From Lachnospiraceae bacterium (lineage in GTDB: Bacteria; Bacillota; Clostridia; Lachnospirales; Lachnospiraceae), in NCBI GenBank assembly GCA_022767285.1, contig JALENY010000001.1, forward strand, positions 168,679 to 232,678: a stretch of 64,000 nt of DNA. The letters run 5' to 3'. Shown one piece after another: positions 36,952-45,453 of this stretch (position 1 is the first letter of the stretch; the number at the start of each line of letters is the position of its first letter). Below the pieces are notes generated by a model. It was not told the origin of the DNA. It searched no databases and was given only the letters and a program-made list of their open reading frames with translations. The translations under genes and the position numbers were made by a program.

Positions 36952-38328
36952 CTATGATACGTGACTCAGCGGGATCCGAACGGAGAATGTTGTGCCTTCT
37001 CCCTGGGTGCTGCGCACTTTAATTGCACCATGATGCATAACAATAGCATTTCTGGTAATGGCAAGCCCCAGACCGTTCCCCTCGATTTCCGTAGAATGAG
37101 ATTTGTCCACCCGGTAAAAACGCTCAAAAATATGATCCAGCGCCTCCTCCGGAATGCCGATGCCGCTGTCCGCAATGGTAATATAGAAATACTTATGATC
37201 TGCGTCCAATGATACACGCACCCAACCGTCCTCTACGTTATACTTGATTCCGTTTTCGATCAGATTGGAAATGGCCAGATTTAGTTTTACTTCGTCGATT
37301 TCTGCCTGTACCGTCCGGAAGCTGTCAAGTATCAGTTCAATATTGCGCTTCGCTGCGATTGGTTTCAAACGCTTTAACACAGTTTCCAGCCATTCATTGA
37401 GGTTTACTGACCGAATGTTTAATTCCACAGACTTTTTATCCATTTTTACCAGATCCAGAAGATCTGAGATAATCTTGTTTTCACGGTCTATCTCATCCGT
37501 AATATCCTGCATAAATTCCTGATACAGTTCGATCGGCACATTTTCCTGACCAACCAGAGAGTCTGCCAGCACCTTCATGGAAGTCAGCGGCGTTTTCAGC
37601 TCGTGCGACACATTGGAAACAAACTCCTGTCTGGAATCATCCAGGGTCTTGACCCGGGTCAGCATTTTATTAAACGCATCGGTGATCAATTCGGTTTCCG
37701 TATAATCCGTAACCGAAATATTGCCGTCCAGGAACCCGTCAGTCAGATCCTCAATGGCCCTTGTCACCCGCGCAAACGGTTTCATTAGAATATCTGACAG
37801 CAGATAGCTGAAAGCAACCACCATAACAGATATAATCATCAGCAGGAGAACAGCTTTCTGTTCGAGGGCCGACACACTGGCAGCAATTTCATTTGTGGAT
37901 ACACTGACCAGCATGACACCCACAATATTTTCTTTTGACGCATCGCGTATCGGTATCGTCATCTCTATGTACTGATTCGTATCATCGTACTGCGTGACAG
38001 AATTGCCTTTGAAGCAGCTGATGACCTCCTCCGAAACACTGATCCTTCCCGCATCCAGATCATATACATCCTTGATCACCACAAAATCCGAATTGATAAT
38101 CAGAATTCTGCCGCTGTATATGTTGGATACCAGCGTCAGCTGACTGTTCAGGAGCTCAGATGTGGGCTGATTCAGATAATCTTCCTGAATCAGCTGATTG
38201 CATATGATCTCGCACTGATTTTTAACATTGACTGAGCGCAGCGAGACCGCACGCTCTTCATAGCTCCTTACGATGCCAAAGGTCATGATGATACTGGGTA
38301 TGATACCGATTAAAATCAATATTACCAT
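36952..38328 (-). CDS. Two-component sensor histidine kinase with HAMP domain
   Basis: A membrane kinase of at least 458 residues. It has an N-terminal transmembrane helix, an extracytoplasmic sensor region (about 21-157), a second helix (158-178), HAMP (179-230), a HisKA domain with the phospho-accepting His242 in SHELKTPLTS, and a HATPase with NLIENGIKYN, DSGIGIPEE and GNGLGLAI. The ATG at 38328 starts at the first residue of the helix. The same frame continues upstream for 17 codons reading DRIKKRFRFLKSLRFRI, a plausible positively charged N-terminus, but without an ATG, GTG or TTG. It overlaps or abuts the response regulator stop and is probably its partner. Confidence 0.92.
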   Translation of the reverse strand: MVILILIGIIPSIIMTFGIVRSYEERAVSLRSVNVKNQCEIICNQLIQEDYLNQPTSELLNSQLTLVSNIYSGRILIINSDFVVIKDVYDLDAGRISVSEEVISCFKGNSVTQYDDTNQYIEMTIPIRDASKENIVGVMLVSVSTNEIAASVSALEQKAVLLLMIISVMVVAFSYLLSDILMKPFARVTRAIEDLTDGFLDGNISVTDYTETELITDAFNKMLTRVKTLDDSRQEFVSNVSHELKTPLTSMKVLADSLVGQENVPIELYQEFMQDITDEIDRENKIISDLLDLVKMDKKSVELNIRSVNLNEWLETVLKRLKPIAAKRNIELILDSFRTVQAEIDEVKLNLAISNLIENGIKYNVEDGWVRVSLDADHKYFYITIADSGIGIPEEALDHIFERFYRVDKSHSTEIEGNGLGLAITRNAIVMHHGAIKVRSTQGEGTTFSVRIPLSHVS

Positions 38329-38374
38329 GATCCGAAAACGCAGGCTCTTAAGAAAGCGAAATCGTTTTTTTATT

Positions 38375-39064
38375 CTATCCCTGGAAATAATAGCCTACAC
38401 CCCATTTTGTATGCACATATTTCGGCTCACTGGGCTTCTTTTCAATTTTCTCACGCAGTCTCCGAATATGTACATCTACTGTTCGCACATCGCCCGGATA
38501 TTCATAGCCCCAGACAATATTCAGCAGGTTCTCTCTGCTGTACACTTTATTTGGATTGAATACCAGCAGTTCAAGCACATCAAACTCTTTTGCCGTCAGG
38601 TTTACTTCCCTGCCGTCAATAAACACCCTCCGGCTTTCACAGTCCATACGCAGGCCGCCGGATTCCACGGTCTTTGCCTTCTCTTCTGCCGGCTCTGTCT
38701 TCACTGCCCGGCGCATAATTGCCTTAATCCGGGCTTTTACTTCCAATATATTGAACGGTTTCGTTATATAATCATCTGCGCCATATTCCAGGCCGAGAAT
38801 TTTATCCATATCATCGCCCTTGGCAGTCAGCATGATGATGGGCACATTGGAAAACTCACGAATCTGCTGGCACACTTCCAGGCCGTTCATCTTCGGAAGC
38901 ATCAGATCCAGAAGAATCATATCGTATTCCGTCTCTTTTGCCAATTCCAGTGCCTCTTCTCCGTCATAAGCGCAGGTAACATCCATTCCGTCCTGCTCCA
39001 GACTAAATCGTATTCCTTTTACAATCAATTTTTCATCATCTACTACCAATACCCGTTTTTTCAT
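38375..39064 (-). CDS. OmpR/PhoB family response regulator
   Basis: A 229-residue regulator with a receiver domain (acidic residues D9 and D10, phospho-accepting D53, Lys102) and a C-terminal winged-helix DNA-binding domain ending VDVHIRRLREKIE ... TKWGVGYYF. It most resembles PhoP/WalR-like regulators. It sits between comEA (17 bases upstream) and the histidine kinase gene, forming a two-component pair. The target genes are not readable. Confidence 0.95.
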   Translation of the reverse strand: MKKRVLVVDDEKLIVKGIRFSLEQDGMDVTCAYDGEEALELAKETEYDMILLDLMLPKMNGLEVCQQIREFSNVPIIMLTAKGDDMDKILGLEYGADDYITKPFNILEVKARIKAIMRRAVKTEPAEEKAKTVESGGLRMDCESRRVFIDGREVNLTAKEFDVLELLVFNPNKVYSRENLLNIVWGYEYPGDVRTVDVHIRRLREKIEKKPSEPKYVHTKWGVGYYFQG

Positions 39065-39081
39065 ATTCTTCTATCTCCTAA

Positions 39082-39807
39082 TCAACTTACCGTTATCTGA
39101 TCTTTAATTTTAGAGAAGACAGCATCCTTGATTCCCGCTATATTCATAATCTCTTCAATACTCCGGAATCCGCCATTCTGTTCCCGGTATTCCAGAATTG
39201 CCTTTGCTTTGGCCTGACCGATACCCGGCAGCGTCATAAGCTGCTCCGCATTCGCCGTATTTATGTTAATCTTTCCGTTCCCCGGCGTATCTGATGTCCG
39301 GCTGCCGGAAATTTCAGCAGACTCGGCTTCTTCCGCCTCATCCCGGGTCAGAATCCGAATCTGTTCACCGTCTTCCAGCCTTTTCGCCTGATTGACCAGA
39401 AACGGGTCTGCATTTTCCAAAAGTCCTCCGGCTGCCTCAACTGCCTGGATCACACGTGCACCGGCAGGCAGTTCATATACCCCCGGGTTGGCTACCGCAC
39501 CGCAGATATAGATTACAATTATCGCTTCCTTGTCACGGCTGTTTCCCATTTCTGCGGATTCTACACCTGTATCTGTCTTCTGTTCTCTATCTGTTCCAGT
39601 TCCTGTATCTGTTTCAATTCTCGTAATATCCGATTTTCCATCTGTTACGGTTTCCTGTTCCTTTTCCGTAACATTCGGTTTCTCATCTGCCGCATCTTCC
39701 TGTTTCATATCTGCAGCATTTGTCCAGACCGTATCTTCTTTACAGCCTGCACAGTAAATTATTGCCACTGCACATACAGCCGCAATCAAAATGAATCGTT
39801 TTTTCAT
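39082..39807 (-). CDS. comEA: ComEA-like DNA-binding protein (SLBB plus helix-hairpin-helix)
   Basis: A 241-residue envelope protein that in competent Firmicutes binds incoming double-stranded DNA. The N-terminus looks like a lipoprotein signal (cysteine at 22 after IIYCAG). A Thr/Glu/Asp-rich linker (30-90) is followed by an SLBB domain (about 95-155, GAVANPGVYELPAGARVIQA) and a C-terminal double helix-hairpin-helix (180-241, INTANAEQLMTLPGIGQAKA). Bacillus ComEA is anchored by a transmembrane helix, so a lipid anchor would be a difference. It heads the run that includes the two-component genes, a GerMN lipoprotein, comEC and holA. Confidence 0.92.
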   Translation of the reverse strand: MKKRFILIAAVCAVAIIYCAGCKEDTVWTNAADMKQEDAADEKPNVTEKEQETVTDGKSDITRIETDTGTGTDREQKTDTGVESAEMGNSRDKEAIIVIYICGAVANPGVYELPAGARVIQAVEAAGGLLENADPFLVNQAKRLEDGEQIRILTRDEAEEAESAEISGSRTSDTPGNGKININTANAEQLMTLPGIGQAKAKAILEYREQNGGFRSIEEIMNIAGIKDAVFSKIKDQITVS

Positions 39808-39865
39808 AGGCCATGCTCCTTATCTCACATAGATAAAACAAAGTCCCTGTGCATGGCTACATATT

Positions 39866-39894
39866 ATTGTAACGAATTATTAACATTTTTACAA
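39866..39894 (-). promoter_or_regulatory. Sigma-A promoter of the comEA run
   Basis: TTGTAA (39889-39894) and TACAAT (39866-39871) on the minus strand, 17 bases apart, about 60 bases before the comEA start. No sigma-H or ComK-like site was recognised. Confidence 0.6.
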
Positions 39895-39983
39895 GAAATA
39901 AATTAACATATTTCTTCCTTTTTCATGATCACCTTTCGTGAAATGAGTTAAAAAAATTCGGCTTGCAGAACGCTCCGTTTTCC

Positions 39984-40424
39984 TTAACGCTCCCATCGAA
40001 ACAGAATAATTCCTCCCACCGCAATGATCATGCCAATCAGTTTTCTCCACAAAAAAGGCTGTTTTTCCACACCAAACAGGCCGAACAGTTCAATCAGATA
40101 AGCTACTGCAAGCTGTGATACCACGATCAGCATAGCTGCCTGAGCCGGTCCCAGACTTCCCATACTCTTAATAACCGTCATAGTAATAAAAGCACCGATG
40201 GCCCCTCCGAGAAGCAAATACTTCGGTTCCACACGGGCAATGGTCCCAATGCTCTCCCGGCCAGTCACCAGCCAGGCCACGATACAAACAAGAAATGCAC
40301 TCAACTGAACCCAGCCTGTGGATACCCACAGGCTGGACTGTTTCGTTACTTCCGTATTAAATACTCCCTGAATACTCATCAGGGCACCTGACACCAAAGC
40401 CATAATAATACCAATCATTTCCAT
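39984..40424 (-). CDS. YdcZ/DUF606 family transporter of the DMT superfamily
   Basis: A 146-residue membrane protein with five hydrophobic segments, the size of the half-length DUF606/YdcZ proteins. The N-terminal GIIMALVSGALMSIQGVFNT and the C-terminal LIGMIIAVGGIILF are typical of this family. Members are often encoded as pairs that form a full exporter, but here it stands alone with no partner nearby. CCGGAGGTT precedes the ATG. The substrate is unknown. Confidence 0.82.
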   Translation of the reverse strand: MEMIGIIMALVSGALMSIQGVFNTEVTKQSSLWVSTGWVQLSAFLVCIVAWLVTGRESIGTIARVEPKYLLLGGAIGAFITMTVIKSMGSLGPAQAAMLIVVSQLAVAYLIELFGLFGVEKQPFLWRKLIGMIIAVGGIILFRWER

Positions 40425-40500
40425 AACCTCCGGTTTCGTTTTTGTTAGTGTAACCAGATGTCCTAATATTATACCTGATAATAATCATCCGCCCTATAAA

Positions 40501-40516
40501 CATACACCGTTGTATG
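40501..40516 (-). terminator. Possible weak terminator after argD
   Basis: CATACA and TGTATG arms with a four-base loop are followed on the minus strand by TTTAT. The stem is short and AT-rich, so this is a tentative end point for argCJBD. Confidence 0.3.
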
Positions 40517-40603
40517 CCCTGGGGTATACCTGGTCACTTAACTGCTCTACCGTTATCATATGAGGTTTCTTACAGCATGATTCTAATTCAATTAAGTTTT
40601 GGG

Positions 40604-41794
40604 TCAGCCGATTGCTTTTTTGAGTTTTTCCACCATCTCATCGATATGTTTCTCTTCAATAATCAGCGGCGGAACCAGGCGCAATACATCGCTTCCCGCC
40701 GATATGACCAGCAATCCTTCCCGGATGGCTGCTTTTACAATCTCACCAACCGGTCGTCCGGTCACCACCAGACCCTGCATCAGTCCTTTTCCCCTTCTTG
40801 CTGCAAAACAGTCATACTGCTCCACCAGTTCATCCAGTTTTGCTTCAAAATAAGGTGTGATTTCCTGAACATGTTCCACAATCTTGTTTTCGGCGAAGAG
40901 ATCCATTACCTTGCTGACTGCCGCACAGGCCAGGGGATTGCCTCCGTAGGTTGTGCCATGATCCCCCGGAACCAGAGAATGCTCTGCCACCTTCTTGTTC
41001 AGGATAAAAGCACCTACCGGCACTCCGCACCCGAGTGCTTTTGCCGTCGTCATGATATCCGGCTGCACGCCATATCCCTGCCACGCATACAGACTTCCGG
41101 TGCGTCCCATGCCGCACTGTATCTCGTCGAGAATCATCAATATATCTTTCTCATCACAGATCTCACGGATTCCTTGTAAGAACTTTGGATCTGCCGGGTA
41201 AATGCCGCCCTCTCCCTGAACTGTCTCCAGAATAATCGCACAGGTCTTATCTGTAATCTGTGCTTTCACACTGTCAAGGTCATTAAAATCCGCAAATTTC
41301 ACACCGCCCATCAGCGGTTTGAACGCTTCCTGATAATGGGGATTTCCGGTTACGGACAGCGCACCTACACTTCTTCCGTGGAACGAATGGTTCATGGCAA
41401 TAATCTCATGGTCTGCCTTTCCATCCCGGATATAGGCATATTTGCGGGCGGTTTTTATAGCCCCCTCTATGGCCTCCGTACCGCTGTTGGTAAAAAAGAC
41501 CTTATCCATCCCACTGGCTTCCACCACTTTTTTTGCTGCCTCTGTCATTGGGACATTGTAAAACAGATTTGAAGTGTGGATCACCTTATGGATCTGGTTT
41601 TCCAGCGCCTCATTAAAACCGGGATAATTATATCCAAGAGCATAAACGGCAATGCCTGCTGCGAAATCAAGATACTGCCTGTCGTCCGTGTCATACAGAT
41701 ACACTCCGTCACCATGTTCCAGGACTACGGGGAAACGATTGTAAGTATGGAGTACATACTGTTCCGACTGTTCCATATATTCATTTGTTTTCAT
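40604..41794 (-). CDS. argD: Acetylornithine aminotransferase
   Basis: A PLP-dependent class III aminotransferase of 396 residues that converts N-acetylglutamate semialdehyde to N-acetylornithine. Motifs include [15 protein letters not shown], the substrate-loop [19 protein letters not shown] and the PLP-lysine region [15 protein letters not shown]. The start at 41794 ([15 protein letters not shown]) follows AGAGGT at eight bases; the longer frame carries 58 unrelated residues. It overlaps the argB stop by 14 bases. It is the last gene of argC-J-B-D. Confidence 0.96.
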   Translation of the reverse strand: MKTNEYMEQSEQYVLHTYNRFPVVLEHGDGVYLYDTDDRQYLDFAAGIAVYALGYNYPGFNEALENQIHKVIHTSNLFYNVPMTEAAKKVVEASGMDKVFFTNSGTEAIEGAIKTARKYAYIRDGKADHEIIAMNHSFHGRSVGALSVTGNPHYQEAFKPLMGGVKFADFNDLDSVKAQITDKTCAIILETVQGEGGIYPADPKFLQGIREICDEKDILMILDEIQCGMGRTGSLYAWQGYGVQPDIMTTAKALGCGVPVGAFILNKKVAEHSLVPGDHGTTYGGNPLACAAVSKVMDLFAENKIVEHVQEITPYFEAKLDELVEQYDCFAARRGKGLMQGLVVTGRPVGEIVKAAIREGLLVISAGSDVLRLVPPLIIEEKHIDEMVEKLKKAIG

Positions 41795-42686
41795 TATAAT
41801 ACCTCTTTTCCTCATCCCCCAGGATCGCTGTACCGATACCTTTGTTGGTGAAAAATTCCAGAAGCAGACAATGCTCGATCCGTCCATCCAGAATATGTAC
41901 CCTGGATACGCCTTCCCGTATGGCATTGATGCAATTCTGAAGTTTTGGCAGCATACCACCGCCCGCATTTCCGCTGGCCAGGAATTTTTCTGTTTCGGAG
42001 ATGGTCAGCTCCGAGATCAGTGTGGAAGGATCCCTGGGATCACGGTAAACCCCCTCGATGTCGGATAAAAAGACCAGTTTTTCCGCACCGAGAGCAGAAG
42101 CGATGGCACAGGCTGCATCATCGGCATTGATATTATAGGATTTGTAATCTTCTTCACCTAATCCGATGGGACAGACAACCGGGACAAAATCCTTATCAAT
42201 AAGCGTGTTTAAAAGCTCGGTATCCACATGCGTCACTTCTCCCACATATCCGATGTCTTTTCCGCCGGAAAATTTCTTTTTAACCTGAAGGGTGGATCCG
42301 TCCTTGCCGCTGATTCCCGCTGCACGGACACCCTCACTTTCCATATACTGGACAAGACCTTTGTTAACTTTTCCGAGTACCATCTCGGCTATTTCCATGG
42401 TTTTGGCATCCGTCACACGCAGGCCGTTAATAAACTGCGGTTCTTCACCAGACAGTTTGACCCATTTGCTGATCTCCTTTCCGCCTCCGTGAACAATAAT
42501 GGGCTTAAATCCAACCAGCTTCAGCAGCGCCACATCTTTAATCACACTTTTTTTCAGATGGCTGTCTGTCATGGCACTTCCGCCGTATTTCACAACGATT
42601 TTCTTTCCGTTGAATTCGCGTATATAGGGAAGTGCTTCAATTAGAATCTCCGCTTTGTGCAGCCACATTTCCATATTATCTGACAT
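41781..42686 (-). CDS. argB: Acetylglutamate kinase
   Basis: Phosphorylates N-acetylglutamate, the committed step of arginine synthesis and usually the point of arginine feedback inhibition. The 301-residue amino acid kinase has KYGGSAM near the N-terminus and the HGGGKEI glycine loop. An extended N-terminal helix (about 1-20) is typical of hexameric, arginine-inhibited ArgB. It lies 45 bases after argJ and overlaps argD. Confidence 0.96.
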   Translation of the reverse strand: MSDNMEMWLHKAEILIEALPYIREFNGKKIVVKYGGSAMTDSHLKKSVIKDVALLKLVGFKPIIVHGGGKEISKWVKLSGEEPQFINGLRVTDAKTMEIAEMVLGKVNKGLVQYMESEGVRAAGISGKDGSTLQVKKKFSGGKDIGYVGEVTHVDTELLNTLIDKDFVPVVCPIGLGEEDYKSYNINADDAACAIASALGAEKLVFLSDIEGVYRDPRDPSTLISELTISETEKFLASGNAGGGMLPKLQNCINAIREGVSRVHILDGRIEHCLLLEFFTNKGIGTAILGDEEKRYYNENK

Positions 42687-42731
42687 TTTATTTCTCCCTC
42701 TTCACCAGTCTCTTGCTTCACAATAGATTTA

Positions 42732-43955
42732 TTAAGAACGATAATCCGCATTTATTTTTACATATTCATAAGTCAGGTCGCATCCCCAGGCAGTAGCAGT
42801 GGCATCGCCCATCTTGATGTCTGCCAGAGCTGTCACCGCCGGCTCCGAGAGGATTCTTGTGGCTTCCTCTTCACTGTAGTCACAGGCTACACCATTTTCA
42901 ATGATCTGAAGCTTACCCGCCTCACTCTCAAAGAAAAGATCTACTTTTTCCGGATCGAACTGTGCCCCGGAATAACCCATCGCACACAGGATACGGCCCC
43001 AGTTGGCATCGTGTCCGTAAATAGCAGCCTTGGTCAGATTGGAGGTCACAACAGATTTTGCCAGTGTGACTGCCTGCTCCTTTGACTCAGCTCCCACGAT
43101 CTTCACTTCAAACAATGCGGTTGCACCTTCTCCGTCTCCGGCAATTGCTTTTGCAAGCCAGGTATTCACTTCGTTCAATGCATCGCAGAATTTCCTGTAA
43201 TCGTCATTTTCTTCCGTGATTTTTTCGTTGCCAGCCATGCCGTTTGCCAGAAGCAGTACCGTATCATTGGTAGATGTATCGCCGTCAACCGATACCATAT
43301 TAAAGGTATCCCGGATAGATGCACTCAGAGCTTTCTGCAGGAGTTCTTTTGTTATATCGATATCAGTCGTTACGAATCCCAACATGGTACACATATTCGG
43401 ATGGATCATTCCGGAACCTTTGCAGCATCCGCCGATGGTAACTTCTTTTCCACCGATTTCAACCATCACAGCAACTTCTTTTTTCACCGTATCTGTAGTC
43501 ATAATCGCCTGAGCAGCCAATGTACCGCCTTCCAAAGTGGGAAGCACCATCGGTGCCAGTTTCTCCACACCTGCAGTGATCTTGTCAATGGGAATCTGTT
43601 GGCCGATCACGCCGGTGGAGGCCACCAGAACGGAATCAGCAGCAATTCCCAGAATTTTTGCTGCCGCCTCAGCCGTTTGTTTACAATAGCCATATCCCTC
43701 TGCACCGGTACAGGCATTCGCCACTCCACTGTTGCATATAATAGCCTGTGCATAAGGGTGGTTATATACAATATCCTGATCCCATTTTACCGGAGCTGCC
43801 TTCACCACGTTTGTAGTAAACGTGCCGGCTGCCACACAGGGCACTTCACTGACGATCAGAGCCATATCCATCGTTCCGTTTTTTTTGATACCTGCGCTTG
43901 TGCCGGCTGCTTTATATCCTTTCGCTGCGGTTACACCGCCTTCGATTGCTTTCAT
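42732..43955 (-). CDS. argJ: Bifunctional ornithine acetyltransferase / N-acetylglutamate synthase
   Basis: Recycles the acetyl group from N-acetylornithine to glutamate. The 407-residue precursor is expected to cleave itself before the nucleophilic Thr190 in the CTMLGF motif, after KGSGMIHPN. The presence of ArgJ explains the lack of argE and argA here. It lies between argC (87 bases upstream) and argB, in the standard argCJBD order. Confidence 0.96.
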   Translation of the reverse strand: MKAIEGGVTAAKGYKAAGTSAGIKKNGTMDMALIVSEVPCVAAGTFTTNVVKAAPVKWDQDIVYNHPYAQAIICNSGVANACTGAEGYGYCKQTAEAAAKILGIAADSVLVASTGVIGQQIPIDKITAGVEKLAPMVLPTLEGGTLAAQAIMTTDTVKKEVAVMVEIGGKEVTIGGCCKGSGMIHPNMCTMLGFVTTDIDITKELLQKALSASIRDTFNMVSVDGDTSTNDTVLLLANGMAGNEKITEENDDYRKFCDALNEVNTWLAKAIAGDGEGATALFEVKIVGAESKEQAVTLAKSVVTSNLTKAAIYGHDANWGRILCAMGYSGAQFDPEKVDLFFESEAGKLQIIENGVACDYSEEEATRILSEPAVTALADIKMGDATATAWGCDLTYEYVKINADYRS

Positions 43956-44042
43956 GTTTTCCTCCTCATTGTTACTATTTATTATTCTTCTCTTCCTGTA
44001 TGATCTGTATTTTGCAGAGACATACGGAATCTCGAAACACGA

Positions 44043-45083
44043 TCACGGGAACATCGGCACGCTCTTCAGGCCTTCATCCTCAGCGAAGCCAAACATCAGA
44101 TTCATGTTCTGCACTGCCTGGCCTGCCGCACCTTTCATCAGGTTGTCCATGGCCCCCATCATAATGATGCGGTTCGTTCTCGGATCCAGTTTAAAATTCA
44201 CATCCACATAATTGCTGCCTTTTACCCATCTGGTCTGGGGGCAGACATCTTTTTTAAGAACACGGACAAATTTTTCACTGTCATAGTATTTGTCATAAGC
44301 TGCTTTGACCTGTTCATAAGTCGCTTCTTTTTTCAGAGATGCATAAGCCGTAATGAGAATACCGCGGTTCATGGGAACCAGATGTGGTGTAAAATTAATC
44401 AGAACCGGTTCGCCCGCCGCATAGCCGAGTTGTTCCTCGATCTCCGGTGTGTGACGGTGATTTGCCACACCGTAGGCTTTTATACTCTCGTTCACTTCAC
44501 AGAAGAGATTGTCCACCTTTGCCCCTCTTCCCGCTCCGGAAGTTCCGGATTTTGCATCCACAATAATCGTAGATGGATCGATCAGCCCTTCTTTCAGCAT
44601 CGGATAAATAGACAATGTGGTACAGGTAGGATAGCATCCCGGATTGGCAATAAGACGGGCGCCCTTTATTTTTTCACGGTTTATCTCACACAGTCCGTAT
44701 ACCGCCTCTTCAAGAAACTGGGGTGATTTATGTTCGATTTTATACCACGCTTCGTATGTATGAACATCTTTGATCCGATAGTCTGCACTCAAATCGATAA
44801 TTTTCGTTTTTTTCAAAATATCTTCCGTAACCATCGATGCGCAAAAGCCCTGGGGGGTCGCAGTAAAAATCACATCGACCTGGTCTGCCAGTTCTTTCAT
44901 ATTATCATCCAGACAAGTATCTTCCACAATCTGAAACATATTCTGATATACATCTGCATATGGTTTCTCAATATAGCTTCTGGAGCCGTACCATTTGATT
45001 TCCGCTTCTTTATGATTCATCAGGATTCTGACGAGCTCGGCACCGGCATAACCAGTGGCGCCGATAATACCTACTTTTATCAT
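44043..45083 (-). CDS. argC: N-acetyl-gamma-glutamyl-phosphate reductase
   Basis: NADPH-dependent reductase for the third arginine step. The 346-residue protein has GATGYAGAEL (8-17), the catalytic Cys150 in ANPGCYPT and a HRHTPEIEEQ segment with the conserved active-site His. GAGGAGATATAAGAA precedes the ATG. It is the first gene of argCJBD, transcribed away from argG. Confidence 0.96.
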   Translation of the reverse strand: MIKVGIIGATGYAGAELVRILMNHKEAEIKWYGSRSYIEKPYADVYQNMFQIVEDTCLDDNMKELADQVDVIFTATPQGFCASMVTEDILKKTKIIDLSADYRIKDVHTYEAWYKIEHKSPQFLEEAVYGLCEINREKIKGARLIANPGCYPTCTTLSIYPMLKEGLIDPSTIIVDAKSGTSGAGRGAKVDNLFCEVNESIKAYGVANHRHTPEIEEQLGYAAGEPVLINFTPHLVPMNRGILITAYASLKKEATYEQVKAAYDKYYDSEKFVRVLKKDVCPQTRWVKGSNYVDVNFKLDPRTNRIIMMGAMDNLMKGAAGQAVQNMNLMFGFAEDEGLKSVPMFP

Positions 45084-45126
45084 TTCTTATATCTCCTCTT
45101 TTTTCAGGTAGAATTTAACATCTCCT

Positions 45127-45155
45127 ATCATAACGCATCATTCTCAAAATGTAAA
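45127..45155 (-). promoter_or_regulatory. Sigma-A promoter of argCJBD
   Basis: TTTACA (45150-45155) and TATGAT (45127-45132) on the minus strand, 17 bases apart, about 44 bases before the argC start. An ArgR-like palindrome lies just upstream at 45165-45180. Confidence 0.6.
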
Positions 45156-45164
45156 GCATCATTT

Positions 45165-45266
45165 TTGTATATTTATGCAACACCAATGCATATTATGCAA
45201 CATTTATCAATTATTTTTTCATATTAATTAAAAGTTATATAAATTATCTATTGCATAAATATGAAA
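45165..45266. promoter_or_regulatory. Three ArgR-box-like palindromes between argC and argG
   Basis: Three sites of the form TTGCATA-(1 or 2 bases)-TATGCAA occur: 45165-45180 (TTGTATATTTATGCAA), 45187-45199 (TGCATATTATGCA) and 45251-45266 (TTGCATAAATATGAAA). The first lies beside the argC -35 element and the third overlaps the argG -35 element. This fits the AT-rich palindromes bound by ArgR/AhrC hexamers, so arginine repression of both directions is likely. The 370-base argC-argG gap holds no gene, only these elements and the argG leader. Confidence 0.65.
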
Positions 45267-45279
45267 ATTGGTGTATAGT
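45251..45279 (+). promoter_or_regulatory. Sigma-A promoter of argG
   Basis: TTGCAT (45251-45256) and TATAGT (45274-45279) are 17 bases apart. The -35 coincides with an ArgR-like palindrome. Transcription from here would give a leader of about 170 bases with a duplicated hairpin element. Confidence 0.65.
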
Positions 45280-45338
45280 ATGTTCTGGCATGAGGGAATG
45301 AGGAATATGTGCTTATCCATATATGTTGAATTAGACAA

Positions 45339-45429
45339 TAATACATGCCCTTCGGGCGGGTTTCTATATTGTATACCCATAGGGCACACCTTAATACATG
45401 CCCTTCGGGCGGGTTTCTATATTGTATAC
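45339..45429 (+). repeat. Two direct copies of a 38-base hairpin element in the argG leader
   Basis: Identical copies at 45339-45376 and 45392-45429 (period 53). Each contains GCCC-TTC-GGGC and ends TATATTGTATAC; ACAATA before copy 1 can pair with TATTGT, giving an extended stem. GGGCA between the copies (about 45381-45386) can pair with TGCCC of copy 2 as an alternative. The second copy ends about 12 bases before the Shine-Dalgarno AGGAGG. It may be a small dispersed repeat or part of leader regulation. Confidence 0.75.
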
Positions 45430-45453
45430 ATATTATTTAGGAGGTTTTTTATT

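Noticed and set aside
45268..45453. N-terminal extension of ArgG from an ATG at 45268
   Set aside because: The extension translates the promoter and the duplicated hairpin repeat; the ATG at 45454 has AGGAGG upstream and gives the normal ArgG N-terminus with SGGLDTT at residue 10.
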